Of a stretch of 64,000 nucleotides of DNA, positions 44,405-54,943 are shown piece by piece. Below the pieces are notes generated by a model. That model was given only the letters and a program-made list of their open reading frames with translations. It had not been told where the DNA came from and searched no databases. The DNA is taken from contig JAKVNR010000001.1 in NCBI GenBank assembly GCA_022483245.1, forward strand, positions 558,001 through 622,000. Reading direction: 5' to 3'. The translations under genes were made by a program, and so were the position numbers. Source of the stretch: Lactobacillus sp. (GTDB lineage Bacteria > Bacillota > Bacilli > Lactobacillales > Lactobacillaceae). Numbering within the stretch: position 1 is the stretch's first letter; each line of letters starts with the position of its first letter.

Positions 44405-45544
44405 TTATTCATCTAAAAAATCTTTCAATTGGTTAGACCGGCTAGGATGACGCAATTTGCGCAGAGCTTTAGCTTCAATCTGCCGAATCCGTTCCCGAGT
44501 CACGCCAAAGACTTTACCTACTTCTTCTAAAGTCCGAGTCCGGCCATCGTCTAAACCAAACCGCAAACGCAGGACATTTTCTTCCCGGTCAGTCAGCGTG
44601 CCCAAAGTTTCTTGCAATTCCTGTTTTAAGATTTCAAAGGACGCATGCTGCTCAGGACTAGTAGCATCTTTATCTTCGATAAAGTCGCCTAAGTGGGAAT
44701 CGTCTTCTTCACCAATTGGCGTTTCTAAGGAAACTGGTTCTTGGGAAATCTTCAATGTATCGCGTACTTTATCAGCTGACATGCCGATTTCTGCCCCAAT
44801 TTCTTCAGGACGAGGTTCTCTGCCCAAGTCTTGCAGCATTTGCCGCTGAGTCCGGATCAATTTATTAATCGTTTCCACCATGTGGACCGGGATTCTAATT
44901 GTTCGCGCTTGGTCAGCAATTGCCCGGGTGATCGCTTGCCGAATCCACCAAGTGGCGTAGGTTGAAAACTTAAAACCTAATTTGTAGTTGAACTTATCAA
45001 CTGCCTTCATCAGACCCATATTGCCTTCTTGAATTAAATCCAAAAAAGACAAACCGCGGCCAACGTAACGTTTAGCAATTGAAACTACTAACCGCAAATT
45101 GGCTTCTGCTAATTCCTGCTTGGCAGTCTGGTCACCGTCTTCAATCCGTTTAGCTAAATCTACTTCTTGTTCTGGCGTTAATAGCGGCACCCGGCCAATT
45201 TCTTTTAAATACATCCGGACGGGATCATTCATCCGCACGTTGGCTGGGGCTGACATATCCTTTAATTCAGCCTGTTCAACATGCTTTTGTTTTTGTAAAG
45301 CAATCGGTGCTGGATTGCCGTCAGCATCTACGATGCTAATCCCGTTATCTTCAAACTCTTGCACTAATTGATCAACTGCCTGGCCAGTTAACTGGTAAGG
45401 AGTGACCAATTGATCGATAAATTCAGTTTCTGAGATAGTTTTTGTCTGTTTAACCTGCTTAACAACTTTTTTCACCGCTGCTGCTAAGCCAGACTGTTTA
45501 TCTGGGGATATTGCCTGTCGATGGTTGGCTGCTTGTCGAGCCAT
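44405..45544 (-). CDS. rpoD: Primary RNA polymerase sigma factor (SigA/RpoD)
   Basis: A 379-residue sigma-70 factor. Region 1.2 [17 protein letters not shown], region 2.3-2.4 [31 protein letters not shown] segment, region 3 HMVETINKL and region 4.2 [28 protein letters not shown] are all present. It directs transcription of housekeeping genes. The ATG at 45544 has AAGGAGG at 7 nt; a TTG two codons upstream is not used. Follows dnaG by 12 nt. Confidence 0.98.
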   Translation of the reverse strand: MARQAANHRQAISPDKQSGLAAAVKKVVKQVKQTKTISETEFIDQLVTPYQLTGQAVDQLVQEFEDNGISIVDADGNPAPIALQKQKHVEQAELKDMSAPANVRMNDPVRMYLKEIGRVPLLTPEQEVDLAKRIEDGDQTAKQELAEANLRLVVSIAKRYVGRGLSFLDLIQEGNMGLMKAVDKFNYKLGFKFSTYATWWIRQAITRAIADQARTIRIPVHMVETINKLIRTQRQMLQDLGREPRPEEIGAEIGMSADKVRDTLKISQEPVSLETPIGEEDDSHLGDFIEDKDATSPEQHASFEILKQELQETLGTLTDREENVLRLRFGLDDGRTRTLEEVGKVFGVTRERIRQIEAKALRKLRHPSRSNQLKDFLDE

Positions 45545-45556
45545 GACCAAGCCTCC

Positions 45557-47356
45557 TTAATTGTTTGCTCTTTTCAGAGAAATAATCTGATTAGTGATCT
45601 TCAGTTGAGCTGCCACGTCTGCCCGACTGCGGGCGGCAGCTAATTTTGTCTGTAATTGATTAATTTGTTCGTCGCGCTGCTGGCACTGCAAGGTATTAAT
45701 GATTTCGTCAATTTCATCGTTGCTATAGTCAGCCGGATAGGGTTTCATTTCCAGATTAACCACAATCTGCTGCTCTTGTTCAGACAAGTCATTAACAAAA
45801 TCATTAGGATTGGCTTGCATATGTGTTTCTTCATACTGCAGCCAGTGTTCAGCTAAGTCCGCATAATGCACGTCAGGAAAGAGAAAGTGCCGACTTAATA
45901 AATAATCGCGCGCTGATTCTGAATGAATAAACAGGTAGAGCAAGCGGTCTAAATCAGGCCGATTCGGTACAGCTGCCCTCTGCTCAAGTTCTGCTTGCAC
46001 TGGCGCGCTAGCTGCTTCAGTCTCGCGGCTGCTAGTTGTATGCTGCTGAACGCGGCGCTGAACCCGCCTAGCTTTAGCCAAATTAGCTGCCAGCAAATCA
46101 TGGCTAACCCCAGTTTGCTTCGCTAATTTATTTAAATACACGTCTTCGGCTAATGGGTCGCCTAAGCGCGCCACTTCCGCTACTGCCGCATTGATAAAAT
46201 TGAGCTGCTCGCGATCATTATTGAAGTCAGTATCAGCTGCTAATTGCCGAATGAAAAAATCAGTCGGGCTAATTGCCGCTTTGACTTCGCCTTGGTACTT
46301 TTCAGGGCCATATTTTTTGACGTATTCGTCAGGGTCCAGCTTTTCGGGAAGGACCACAATCCCTAAATTAAACCGGCCAGCCCGCGCAAACATTCGCGCG
46401 GCTCTGCCAGCTGCATGCACGCCAGGATCATCGCCATCGTAATTGATGATGATATTTGGCGTAATCCGTCTGAGAAGGTAAACCTGTCCGCCAGTTAAAC
46501 TCGTCCCCATTGAGGCAACGCCTGCCTGCACACCAGCTTTGTAGGCGGCTATGACATCCATATAACCTTCATACAAGAGCAAGTGCCCTTCTTTACGGGC
46601 AGCTTTTTTTGCCTCCGCTAAATGAAACAGCAACTTCGACTTGTCAAAAATCTCTGTTTCAGGACTATTCATGTACTTAGCGACAGTTTTATCGTTACTT
46701 AGCCGGCGGCCAGAAAAGCCGACTACTTGCCCGCTTTCATTGGCTAGCGGGAACATCAACCGGTCGCGAAAGCGGTCAAATAAGCGTCCATCCTTAGTCT
46801 GCACGAACAAACCGCTTTTAGCTAGCAACTCGTCATCATACTTTTGTGCCTTTAAAAAAGTCAGTAAGATTTTTTCATTATCAGGGGCATAGCCAATCTT
46901 AAAATGACGCAAAGTTTCATCGTTGAGCTCACGCTTGCGTGCATAAGCCAGGCCCCGCTCGCCAGCTTTAGTCGCTAGCAAGAGGTGCTGATAAAACTGA
47001 CAAGCCGCCTGGTAGACTTTTTTGAGCGGGCTGATTGGTGCCACTGCTTTGCCCAAGCCAGCTGGCATTGGGATATTGACGAAATTAGCGACTTGTTCAA
47101 CACTTTCAGGGAAGGTTAACCCTTCTTTTTCCATTAAAAACTTGAACACATTGCCGCCGCGTCCGCAGCCAAAGCATTTGAAAAATTGGTTGGCCTCATT
47201 AACCGTAAATGAAGGCGTTTTTTCTTGGTGAAAAGGGCAAAGACCCAGATAGTCTTTGCCTTTTTTCGTCAGTGAAACATACTGACTAACGACATCAACA
47301 ATGTTGACGGCGCTGCGTACTTCATTAATAAAATCTTCAGGAATTCGTCCAGCCAT
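45557..47356 (-). CDS. dnaG: DNA primase
   Basis: A 599-residue primase for Okazaki and leading-strand RNA primers. The N-terminal zinc ribbon has CPFHQEKTPSF and FFKCFGCGRGG (about residues 41-67). The TOPRIM catalytic core has LLLYEGYMDV and NYDGDDPGVHAA. A C-terminal helicase-binding region follows from about residue 440. It is part of the classical rpsU/dnaG/rpoD-type macromolecular synthesis operon. Confidence 0.98.
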   Translation of the reverse strand: MAGRIPEDFINEVRSAVNIVDVVSQYVSLTKKGKDYLGLCPFHQEKTPSFTVNEANQFFKCFGCGRGGNVFKFLMEKEGLTFPESVEQVANFVNIPMPAGLGKAVAPISPLKKVYQAACQFYQHLLLATKAGERGLAYARKRELNDETLRHFKIGYAPDNEKILLTFLKAQKYDDELLAKSGLFVQTKDGRLFDRFRDRLMFPLANESGQVVGFSGRRLSNDKTVAKYMNSPETEIFDKSKLLFHLAEAKKAARKEGHLLLYEGYMDVIAAYKAGVQAGVASMGTSLTGGQVYLLRRITPNIIINYDGDDPGVHAAGRAARMFARAGRFNLGIVVLPEKLDPDEYVKKYGPEKYQGEVKAAISPTDFFIRQLAADTDFNNDREQLNFINAAVAEVARLGDPLAEDVYLNKLAKQTGVSHDLLAANLAKARRVQRRVQQHTTSSRETEAASAPVQAELEQRAAVPNRPDLDRLLYLFIHSESARDYLLSRHFLFPDVHYADLAEHWLQYEETHMQANPNDFVNDLSEQEQQIVVNLEMKPYPADYSNDEIDEIINTLQCQQRDEQINQLQTKLAAARSRADVAAQLKITNQIISLKRANN

Positions 47357-47369
47357 TCATGCTCAGCCT

Positions 47370-49442
47370 TTACTTAATGACTAATTTGCTCAAATCTCCC
47401 ATGCGATCGGCTAATTCACTGACAGCGGCCAATTGAGCGAGCCGGTTATGCCGCACTTCTAAGTCCTTATCCATAATCATGTTGGCCTTAAAGTAGCGGT
47501 CAATGACTGGCTGCAAGGCGACAAAGCCGGCGTACAGTTGGTCTAAATCAGTGGCATCCAACTTTTGCAACTGGTTAACTGCGTCAGCCAATGCTTGTTC
47601 AGATTCGTCACTAAATAGTTTAGCATCTACAGCCGTTGAACCGGTAAATTTACCCTTGGCCAAAATATTGTTGATCCGAGTTAAACTTTCAACAACTGGC
47701 TTGAAGTCAGCATCATCGTGGTGATCTTGCAGAACTTTAGCAGCTTGTAAAATATGCTGCGGGTCTTGCTGGCTTGAAGCAAGCACGGCGTCAATGACAT
47801 CGTATTGGTAATCACGGGTTTGCAAGTATTGCTTGACCCGGCCGCGGATAAAGTCAGCGATTTCTTGTTCACTGTCCTTGTCTTTTGGCAGCTTAGCTGG
47901 AGTCTTGCCTGCAACGGCTGACACCAGAGTTGGCAATGCTTCACTAAAATCAAGCGACCAGTTTTGTGCTAATAAAATCCGCACAATTCCGTAAGCAGAA
48001 CGCCGCAGTGCGTATGGGTCGTTGGATGAGCTTGGGATCATCCCAGCGCCGAAGAAAGTAATAATCGTGTCCAGCTTATCAGCAATTGATAGCAAAGCGC
48101 CGACTTTTGTAGCTGGCAAATCGCCTTCAGCTGAACTTGGCAAGTAGTGTTCCTTAATAGCTAAGGCAACATCTTCTTTTTCACCAGCCAAACGAGCGTA
48201 ATGCATCCCCATCACGCCTTGCAGTTCGGCAAATTCGCCAACCATGGCAGTAACTAAGTCAAACTTGTACAAGTCAGCAGCCCGGTCAAAGTCCTGCATA
48301 GTTTCAGCATTAAAGCCAAATTGTTTGCCTAGCCAGTCACCAATAATCTTAGTTCGCAGCATCTTTTCAGCCATTGAACCAATCTTGTCGTGGAAGGAAA
48401 CGTTCTGTAGGCGGTCAACAAAGTGCTGCAATGGGTACTTCTTGTCTTCATCAAAGAAGAATTGCGCATCGTCCAAGCGGGCCACTAACACTTTTTCGTT
48501 TCCGGCAATGACATTGTTTAAGTATTGTTCATTACCGTTGCGGACAGCGATAAAGTGGTTAATCAAATTGCCATCTTGGTCATAAACTTCAAAGTAGCGT
48601 TGGTTGTCCTTCATGGAAGTAATTAAAACTTCATCAGGAATTTGCAGGTATTGCTTATCAAAGCTGCCAGCAAACACAGTTGGGTATTCAACCAAGTTGG
48701 TTACTTCTTCAAGCAAGCTTGGGTCAAGCTTAACTTGCCAGTGGTGCTGCTCAACTAAGTTGGCAATCTGCTTTTTAATCATCGCCTTGCGTTCGGCTGC
48801 GTCAGCAATCACAAATTGACGCTTCAAAGCAGTTTCATAATCATCAGCACTGGCTAAGACCACGCTGTCGCCTAAGAAGCGATGCCCTTGCGTTTTCCGG
48901 CCAGCGGTAATGTCTAAAATTTTAACTGGGACGATTTCGCTGCCGAGCAGAGAAACTAACCAGTGCAGCGGACGGATAAATTCAAAGTCGTAGTGGCTCC
49001 AGCGCATCTTGGTTGGGAAAGTCATAGCTTTAACGACTTGGTCCATCCCTAGCAAAATATCCTTAGCTAACGTGCCAGATTTTTGTACGTGGACATAAGC
49101 ATACTGAGTACCTTTGAAGTCTTCAAAGTAAATGTCATCAGCCGTTAAGCCTTGACCGCGGGCAAAACCTTCAGCCGCTTTGGTCCAATTGCCGTTTTCA
49201 TCTTGGGCAATCCGCTTAGCTGGGCCTTTTTTGATTTCGTCAATGTCAGCTTGCTTTTCGGCCAAATCGTGCACTAAGACAGTCAGCCGGCGCGGAGTTG
49301 AATAGGTATCAATTTCGCCAAAAGTCAGGCCGTTTTCTTCCAGAAACTTCTTGGTCCGGCTAGCGAGCTGTTTAACGCTGCGTGTTACCACGTGAGCTGG
49401 CATTTCTTCAACGCCAATTTCAAACAAGTAATCTTTAGTCAT
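47370..49442 (-). CDS. glyS: Glycine-tRNA ligase beta subunit
   Basis: A 690-residue tRNA-binding subunit of the bacterial alpha2-beta2 GlyRS. It starts [38 protein letters not shown] and [13 protein letters not shown] are family segments, and the C-terminus has a DALR-like anticodon-binding part ([11 protein letters not shown] upstream of it belongs to the HD-like domain). Its start overlaps the end of glyQ by 8 nt. Expression is governed by the glycine T-box upstream of glyQ. Confidence 0.97.
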   Translation of the reverse strand: MTKDYLFEIGVEEMPAHVVTRSVKQLASRTKKFLEENGLTFGEIDTYSTPRRLTVLVHDLAEKQADIDEIKKGPAKRIAQDENGNWTKAAEGFARGQGLTADDIYFEDFKGTQYAYVHVQKSGTLAKDILLGMDQVVKAMTFPTKMRWSHYDFEFIRPLHWLVSLLGSEIVPVKILDITAGRKTQGHRFLGDSVVLASADDYETALKRQFVIADAAERKAMIKKQIANLVEQHHWQVKLDPSLLEEVTNLVEYPTVFAGSFDKQYLQIPDEVLITSMKDNQRYFEVYDQDGNLINHFIAVRNGNEQYLNNVIAGNEKVLVARLDDAQFFFDEDKKYPLQHFVDRLQNVSFHDKIGSMAEKMLRTKIIGDWLGKQFGFNAETMQDFDRAADLYKFDLVTAMVGEFAELQGVMGMHYARLAGEKEDVALAIKEHYLPSSAEGDLPATKVGALLSIADKLDTIITFFGAGMIPSSSNDPYALRRSAYGIVRILLAQNWSLDFSEALPTLVSAVAGKTPAKLPKDKDSEQEIADFIRGRVKQYLQTRDYQYDVIDAVLASSQQDPQHILQAAKVLQDHHDDADFKPVVESLTRINNILAKGKFTGSTAVDAKLFSDESEQALADAVNQLQKLDATDLDQLYAGFVALQPVIDRYFKANMIMDKDLEVRHNRLAQLAAVSELADRMGDLSKLVIK

Positions 49443-50346
49443 TGTCTGCCCCCGCTTTCAGTTCAGCACTCTTTAATAATGGGAAGCCGCGTTTTTCTCG
49501 TTCTTCAACAAAGCTTGACGCCACTTCATGAGCCAAGTTTCTGATCCGTGCCAGGTAGCCAGCCCGTTCAGTTACTGATACAGCCCCGCGTGCATCCAGT
49601 AAGTTGAAAGTATGACTGCATTTCAAGATGTAGTCGTAAGCTGGGTGAACTAAGTTCATGCCGAGCAAACGCTTAGCCGTCTTTTCATAAATATCAAAGA
49701 AGGCCAGCAATTGTTCTTGATTGCTTTCTTCAAAGGCGTACTTGGAGTGTTCATATTCAGGTTCTTTAAAGATATCACGGTACAAGACGCCATGACCCCA
49801 TTCCAGGTCAAAGACGGAGTTAACGTCTTGAATATAGGAAGCAAGCCGTTCAACCCCATAGGTGATTTCTGACATCACCGGCTTAACGTCTAATTCACCG
49901 ACTACTTGGAAGTAAGTAAATTGCGAAACTTCCATACCGTCAAGCCAAACTTCCCAACCAACACCGGCACAACCCATTGATGGGTTCTCCCAGTTGTCTT
50001 CAACGAAACGGATATCGTGCTCTAGCGGCTTAATGCCCAGGGCTTCCAAGCTGTCCAAGTAGTACTGCTGTACATCCAGTGGGGACGGCTTAATAACCAC
50101 CTGAAACTGGTGGTGTTGGTACAAACGGTTAGGGTTTTCACCATACCGGCCATCAGCTGGCCGACGTGATGGTTCCATGTAGCAAGCTGCCCATGGTTCT
50201 GGTCCAACAGCTCGCAAAAAGGTATACGGACTCATGGTCCCAGCACCTTTTTCAACGTCGTATGAAGGCATTACCATGCAGCCTTTTGAAGCCCAGAACT
50301 TTTCTAACGTAAAAATCATGTTCTGGATGTTCAATTTATCTGACAT
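49435..50346 (-). CDS. glyQ: Glycine-tRNA ligase alpha subunit
   Basis: A 303-residue catalytic subunit of GlyRS, class [19 protein letters not shown], then [17 protein letters not shown] and [23 protein letters not shown] are diagnostic. The ATG at 50346 has GGAGG 6 nt upstream; the longer frame would lie in the T-box terminator. First gene after the T-box leader. Confidence 0.97.
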   Translation of the reverse strand: MSDKLNIQNMIFTLEKFWASKGCMVMPSYDVEKGAGTMSPYTFLRAVGPEPWAACYMEPSRRPADGRYGENPNRLYQHHQFQVVIKPSPLDVQQYYLDSLEALGIKPLEHDIRFVEDNWENPSMGCAGVGWEVWLDGMEVSQFTYFQVVGELDVKPVMSEITYGVERLASYIQDVNSVFDLEWGHGVLYRDIFKEPEYEHSKYAFEESNQEQLLAFFDIYEKTAKRLLGMNLVHPAYDYILKCSHTFNLLDARGAVSVTERAGYLARIRNLAHEVASSFVEEREKRGFPLLKSAELKAGADND

Positions 50347-50365
50347 ATTTTTCCTCCCTCTGCAA

Positions 50366-50556
50366 GGCCATAAAAAAAGCCTATGCAAAAATAGATTGCA
50401 TAGGGACGATTAAAAATCGCGGTTCCACCCTAGTTCAGACAAGTTTTGTCTGCTCTTAATTAAGGATTGGCTAAGGGTGCCTTTTCTTAGATGCCCTCTT
50501 ACCGGCCGGCACTCGCTGAACTAAGCTTTTTCTAATTCCCTATCATTGCCAAATCA
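50366..50556 (-). promoter_or_regulatory. Glycine T-box riboswitch
   Basis: The minus strand has the T-box bulge AGGGTGGAACCGCG (50418-50431), followed by the terminator CCTATGCAA / TTGCATAGG with T7 (50371-50404). Upstream is a compact Stem I-like region with a candidate Gly specifier GGC near 50479-50481. Uncharged tRNA-Gly would stabilise the antiterminator and allow glyQS transcription. An extended -10 (TGC-TAGAAT at 50563-50568) probably starts it, independent of recO. Confidence 0.93.
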
Positions 50557-50591
50557 AGAAAAATTCTAGCATACTCAAGGGCAAAATACTA

Positions 50592-51350
50592 CTAAAACTC
50601 GCTCAGCCGCAGTTCATCTAAAAAGCGCTTGCTCTTTAAATCTAAATCTAGCGTTTCACCATAAATCCGGTCAATGGCCTTACGAGTCGCTTGTTTAGTG
50701 TCCGCTTTAATTGTTATTTGACCTAGTTGCTTAATCGGGACCAGCGCCAGCGTTCTTAGCAAGGCGGTTGCTTGGGCCGGCAAGTGCATGCGCGCAGCCT
50801 GGCTAAAATGACGCTGGCAAATCACCCCGCCAGCCTGAATTGAATAGTCAAATGGCATCCCGCGACTTTCTGGACCATAAACGCAGTGCGCAAATTGCGG
50901 CCCGACCCCATAAGCTGGCAGCAGCTGCAGTTGAACTAGCTGGGTAAGCAGTTCAGGATCTTGTTTTTGGTCTAGCCGCTGCAAAACTTCCATAATTAGG
51001 TCATAGTAAGCGCCAATTGGTTCATATTCGACAAAAGCATGCCTGGTCAAATCCAGCAAGTAGCTAGCATAAGCATTAGCGGTTAAATCACTAAATAAAT
51101 ACTCAAATTGCTGGCTGCTTTTAACATTGCGCAAAGTGCTCAGACCATGCCCGCTAGTCATAATGATATAAGTGCCAGACGAAAAATTCACGCTGGCCCC
51201 TGCCAAGCGTGAATTCTGTTTGAGCGCGCCATGAATAATCACCGTTAAAAACCCAGCTTCTTTTGTCAGCATTTGTGCTAGTACATCTGCTTCATGGAAA
51301 CGCTGGTGGTGGAAAATCAAGCCGTGCACATCTTGCAAATAGCGTGCCAT
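50592..51350 (-). CDS. recO: DNA repair protein RecO
   Basis: A 252-residue recombination mediator that loads RecA with RecR. An N-terminal OB fold (GLIFHHQRFHEADVLAQMLTKEAGFLTVI) is followed by a helical part. Only two cysteines (HCVYG and VICQRH) remain of the usual four-Cys zinc site. The start overlaps the era stop by one base (TAATG). Confidence 0.95.
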   Translation of the reverse strand: MARYLQDVHGLIFHHQRFHEADVLAQMLTKEAGFLTVIIHGALKQNSRLAGASVNFSSGTYIIMTSGHGLSTLRNVKSSQQFEYLFSDLTANAYASYLLDLTRHAFVEYEPIGAYYDLIMEVLQRLDQKQDPELLTQLVQLQLLPAYGVGPQFAHCVYGPESRGMPFDYSIQAGGVICQRHFSQAARMHLPAQATALLRTLALVPIKQLGQITIKADTKQATRKAIDRIYGETLDLDLKSKRFLDELRLSEF

Positions 51351-52258
51351 TAACTAAGATCCTTCTTGCTGTAGCCGATTTTTTGCAAAAAGGTTGGATC
51401 CTCGCGCCAGTGCGGTTGAACTTTGACCCACAAGCGCAAATTAATTTTTTCACCGAGCAGGCGTTCAATCTCTTGACGGGCGGCAATTCCAATCTGCTTC
51501 AGCATCTGGCCATTTTTACCGATGATAATGCCTTTTTGACCAGGCCGTTCAACATAAATCGTGGCCACTACCTGCCGCTTGTCACTGCGGAACTCATTCA
51601 TCTGTTCTACGGCTACTGCTGTTTCGTGAGGTACTTCCTGTTTAGTCAGGCGCAGAATTTGTTCCCGAATCAGTTCAGCCACGATGAAATATTCCGGCCG
51701 GTCAGTCAGTTGATCGCGGTCGTAATATTGCGGGCCAGCTGGCAGATACTCAGTTAAGCCGTTAATTAGATCAGACACGTTAATGCCTTTAGCTGCAGAA
51801 ATCGGGTAAGTTTCAGCGAACTTGCCTAGCTTTTGGTAGTCAGCAATCACTGGCAGCAAAGCATCGGGATGGACGGAGTCAATTTTATTAATTACCAAAA
51901 AAACTGGGGCCTTCACCTTGCGCAAATGTTCAGCAATTTTTTTATCTTCAGCGCTGACTTTAGTCGGCTCCACCATGAACAAAACCGCGTCCACATCTTT
52001 TAAAGCCGACAAACTAGCTTGGTCCATATAGTTATCTAAACTATTTTGCGCTGGGTGCAAACCGGGCGTATCCAAAAAAACAATCTGCTGGTGGTCGTCA
52101 GTATAGATGCCAGCAATTTTATTGCGGGTCGTTTGCGGCTTCGGTGACATAATTGCAACTTTTTCACCTACTAAATAATTTAGCAAAGTTGACTTGCCAA
52201 CATTTGGTTCGCCAATTAGCGCCACAAAACCGGATTTAAATTCACTTGTTTTGTCCAT
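51350..52258 (-). CDS. era: GTPase Era
   Basis: A 302-residue ribosome-assembly GTPase that binds the 3' end of 16S rRNA. G1 is GEPNVGKST (about residues 16-24), G2 region [11 protein letters not shown]3 DTPG, and G4 NKID. The C-terminal KH domain has [15 protein letters not shown]. Two consecutive ATGs (52261, 52258) are possible; the second has better spacing to AGGA. Its start overlaps the end of cdd. Confidence 0.97.
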   Translation of the reverse strand: MDKTSEFKSGFVALIGEPNVGKSTLLNYLVGEKVAIMSPKPQTTRNKIAGIYTDDHQQIVFLDTPGLHPAQNSLDNYMDQASLSALKDVDAVLFMVEPTKVSAEDKKIAEHLRKVKAPVFLVINKIDSVHPDALLPVIADYQKLGKFAETYPISAAKGINVSDLINGLTEYLPAGPQYYDRDQLTDRPEYFIVAELIREQILRLTKQEVPHETAVAVEQMNEFRSDKRQVVATIYVERPGQKGIIIGKNGQMLKQIGIAARQEIERLLGEKINLRLWVKVQPHWREDPTFLQKIGYSKKDLS

Positions 52259-52664
52259 CATGCAAATCCTGTTCAGTAAAGTAATATGGCAAAATACCTT
52301 CTAAAGTCGTCCGTTTGACGTCGCCCTGTTCGTTGGTCAAAAGAACTGGGGTATCATGCTGCATAAATTCCGTCATGACTTGCCGGCAGGCACCACATGG
52401 TGAAATTGGGCCCGGCGTATTGCCAGACACCATTAACATTTTAATCGGATCATTAATCAGCCCCTGGTTAACGTAAGAAAACAGGGTAACCCGCTCAGCG
52501 CACAAACCTTCTGGGTAAGAAGAATTTTCAATATTAACGCCCAGGACCACTTGCCCGCTCTCCGTAATTAAGCCAGCACCCACCTTAAAATGGGAGTATG
52601 GCACGTAAGCGCGGTCCATGTGCTTGCGGATTTGCTCGTATAATTTTTGTTCTTCTGAATTCAT
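52242..52664 (-). CDS. cdd: Cytidine deaminase
   Basis: A 140-residue tetrameric-type cytidine deaminase for pyrimidine salvage. Zinc and catalytic motifs are GLCAERVT (Cys-Ala-Glu) and [19 protein letters not shown] is the substrate-binding start. The ATG at 52664 has GAGG at 6 nt. It sits between ybeY and era, as in many Firmicutes, but without the diacylglycerol kinase gene (dgkA) that is often there. Confidence 0.96.
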   Translation of the reverse strand: MNSEEQKLYEQIRKHMDRAYVPYSHFKVGAGLITESGQVVLGVNIENSSYPEGLCAERVTLFSYVNQGLINDPIKMLMVSGNTPGPISPCGACRQVMTEFMQHDTPVLLTNEQGDVKRTTLEGILPYYFTEQDLHDGQNK

Positions 52665-52672
52665 AATTTTCC

Positions 52673-53173
52673 TCAATTTCTATGTAGGGGGAGTCCGTAT
52701 TCGGTTAAAATTTCGCCCTGCAGGCCAAACATAACTTTCGCCTCATCAGGCTTAATGTGATCATAGCCATTTAAATGCAAAAAACCGTGCACGCAAGTGT
52801 AGCCAAATTCACGGTCAAAGCCGGTTTCATATTCTTGACCATGGACCTTGACCACATCTGGACAAATAAACAAGTCGCCGATATCTTCGACAAAGTCTGG
52901 GTCAGCCGCAAAGCTGCTTAAATCCAGCTGCTCATCCCCATCTTCAATCGCAAAGGAAATGACGTCAGTAGCCCGGTCCTTGCCCCGGTATTTTTTATTA
53001 ATTTCGTGAATCCGGGTCTGGTCAACAAAATTAATGCTCATCTCCAGTGAATTCTGCTTGCCGATTTTTTCCTTAGCTTGCAGGAGCAGCTGCTGGATCC
53101 AGCTTTTCCAATCACGTTGACCACTGGTTAAAAAACCAACTTCATCGTTGAAAGTAATCGTAAGTGGTGCCAT
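52673..53173 (-). CDS. ybeY: Endoribonuclease YbeY
   Basis: A 166-residue zinc endoribonuclease for 16S rRNA 3'-end maturation and ribosome quality control. The three-His motif is HGFLHLNGYDH, preceded by KYRGKDRATDVISF. It directly follows phoH (0-1 nt), the conserved pair. Confidence 0.96.
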   Translation of the reverse strand: MAPLTITFNDEVGFLTSGQRDWKSWIQQLLLQAKEKIGKQNSLEMSINFVDQTRIHEINKKYRGKDRATDVISFAIEDGDEQLDLSSFAADPDFVEDIGDLFICPDVVKVHGQEYETGFDREFGYTCVHGFLHLNGYDHIKPDEAKVMFGLQGEILTEYGLPLHRN

Positions 53174-54136
53174 TTATAAACCGTCCTTTTCATAGGCTCT
53201 GACAATTTTAGCCACAACTGGGTGGCGGACAACATCATTAAATGAAAAGTTGATAAATTCGATTTGGTCAATCCCGGCCAAAATACGGGTCGCTTGCACT
53301 AAACCGCTTTGGGCGTTGCCCGGTAAGTCAATCTGAGTAATATCGCCGTTGACGACCATCTTAGAATCAAAGCCGAGCCGGGTCAAAAACATCTTCATCT
53401 GTGCCTGGGTAGTATTTTGCGCTTCATCTAAAATGACAAAGGCATCGTCTAGCGTCCGCCCGCGCATATACGCTAGCGGGGCGACTTCAATTAGGCCACG
53501 TTCCATTAAGCGGTTAGTTGCGTCAGTCCCCAGGACCGCATTCAGCGAGTCATAGATTGGCCGCAGATATGGATCAACTTTTTCTTTTAAGTCACCTGGC
53601 AAAAAGCCAAGCGACTCGCCAGCTTCAACGGCTGGCCGAGTCAGCACGATCCGGGAAACTTCGCCTTTTTTAAAAGCGGCTACTGCCATCACCACGGCCA
53701 AGAAAGTTTTACCAGTCCCGGCAGGACCAATGCCAAAGACCACATCGTGGCTTTTAATGGCGTCAACGTAGCGCTTTTGCCCCATATTTTTTACCCGGAT
53801 AGCCCGGCCCTTAGCATCATGCAGCAAAATTTTGCGGTACAAATCGCCAAAAGCCGACATCGTCCCGCGCTGGTTCATTTTGATTGCGGACACGACATCA
53901 GTGCCTTGAATTGTGATCCCGGTATCAACTACCCGTTCCAGCGCATGCAGGATTTCAGTGACGGCGGTTAATTTAGCTTCGTCATCACCAGAAACGGTGA
54001 TTTGACTACCAGTATCAACCACCTTCACGTCAAATTCATCAGCTAACAGGTGCAAGTTGCTGTCATTGACACCGACTAAGCTCAAGAGATTTTCTGGCTT
54101 TTGCGGTGTAAAAGTTCGGCTTAAAACTTCTCCCAC
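53174..54136 (-). CDS. phoH: PhoH-like ATPase
   Basis: A 320-residue protein with a P-loop NTPase core: Walker A GPAGTGKTFLAV (about 138-149), Walker B FVILDEAQNTT and the family GESLGFLPGDLKEKVDPY. PhoH2-like N-terminal helices precede it. It is believed to act in RNA metabolism together with YbeY, its immediate neighbour. Confidence 0.95.
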   Translation of the reverse strand: MGEVLSRTFTPQKPENLLSLVGVNDSNLHLLADEFDVKVVDTGSQITVSGDDEAKLTAVTEILHALERVVDTGITIQGTDVVSAIKMNQRGTMSAFGDLYRKILLHDAKGRAIRVKNMGQKRYVDAIKSHDVVFGIGPAGTGKTFLAVVMAVAAFKKGEVSRIVLTRPAVEAGESLGFLPGDLKEKVDPYLRPIYDSLNAVLGTDATNRLMERGLIEVAPLAYMRGRTLDDAFVILDEAQNTTQAQMKMFLTRLGFDSKMVVNGDITQIDLPGNAQSGLVQATRILAGIDQIEFINFSFNDVVRHPVVAKIVRAYEKDGL

Positions 54137-54152
54137 TAACTACTCCCCCATC

Positions 54153-54599
54153 TTACTTGTTTAATAATTTGCCGACCAAGCCCGAAACAGTCTTGCCATC
54201 AGCACGGCCTTTAACTTTTGGCATGATAGCTTTCATCACTTTGCCAAAATCTTGCTTGCCTTTAGCATCAACGGCTTTAATTGCATCTTCAACTAACTTG
54301 GTCAGTTCGTCTTTGGTCAGCGGCTTCGGCAGATAACGTTGCACGATTTTTAGCTCGGCTTGCGTGCTGTCGACTAAATCTTGGCGGCCAGCCTTAGCAA
54401 ATTCGGCAATCGATTCTTTGCGCTGCTTAACTTCCGTGCTCAAAACGCTTAATTCGTCATCAGCGGTTAAGTCGCGGCCCAGCTTAATTTTAGCATTCAT
54501 TAACGCTGCTTTGATCAATCGAATCGTATTTAAAGCAGTTTTATCATGCTGCTTCATCGCTGTCTTCATATCTTCCATAATTTGCTGTGATAAAGTCAT
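54153..54599 (-). CDS. yqeY: GatB/YqeY domain protein
   Basis: A 148-residue helical protein with LRLIKAALMNAKI-type and IVQRYLPKPLTKDELTKLV segments and a C-terminal GRADGKTVSGLVGKLL, all typical of YqeY. It resembles the tRNA-binding tail of GatB; its role is unclear. Follows rpsU, as in Bacillus. Confidence 0.95.
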   Translation of the reverse strand: MTLSQQIMEDMKTAMKQHDKTALNTIRLIKAALMNAKIKLGRDLTADDELSVLSTEVKQRKESIAEFAKAGRQDLVDSTQAELKIVQRYLPKPLTKDELTKLVEDAIKAVDAKGKQDFGKVMKAIMPKVKGRADGKTVSGLVGKLLNK

Positions 54600-54615
54600 A
54601 ATTATCTCCTGTACA

Positions 54616-54636
54616 AAAAAACTCCCGCAGGAGCTG
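54616..54636 (-). terminator. Attenuator between rpsU and yqeY
   Basis: On the minus strand AGCTCC-TGCG-GGAGTT is followed by T5-6. Stem is short, so partial read-through is likely. Confidence 0.7.
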
Positions 54637-54661
54637 TATCCAACGAGAGCTTTTTTAAAAA

Positions 54662-54838
54662 TTAATAATGTCTACGCTTGCGAGCAGCTTCAGATTTTAA
54701 CTTGCGGCGAACACTCGGCTTTTCGTAGAATTCACGTTTGCGGTATTCTTGCAAGGTACCACTTCTAGAAACGGAACGTTTGAAACGACGAAGAGCATCA
54801 TCAATCGACTCATTTTCGTGAACAATTGTCTTGGCCAT
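54662..54838 (-). CDS. rpsU: 30S ribosomal protein S21
   Basis: A 58-residue basic ribosomal protein: [20 protein letters not shown], then [20 protein letters not shown]. It starts at 54838 behind GGAGGGATC. It leads the macromolecular synthesis block. The leader contains a perfect hairpin GGTACG-CAGT-CGTACC-like element (54863-54878), which may regulate it. Confidence 0.97.
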
Positions 54839-54894
54839 GTATGATCCCTCCTTCCATTTCTTGGTACGCAGTCGTACCCATACAGTATGTTTTT

Positions 54895-54923
54895 ATTATA
54901 GCCAACCTGAAAAAGCTGGTCAA
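54895..54923 (-). promoter_or_regulatory. Promoter of rpsU
   Basis: TTGACC (54918-54923) and TATAAT (54895-54900) are spaced by 17 nt, a near-consensus vegetative promoter. Confidence 0.85.
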
Positions 54924-54943
54924 TACAATCTCAGGCGCTTTTC

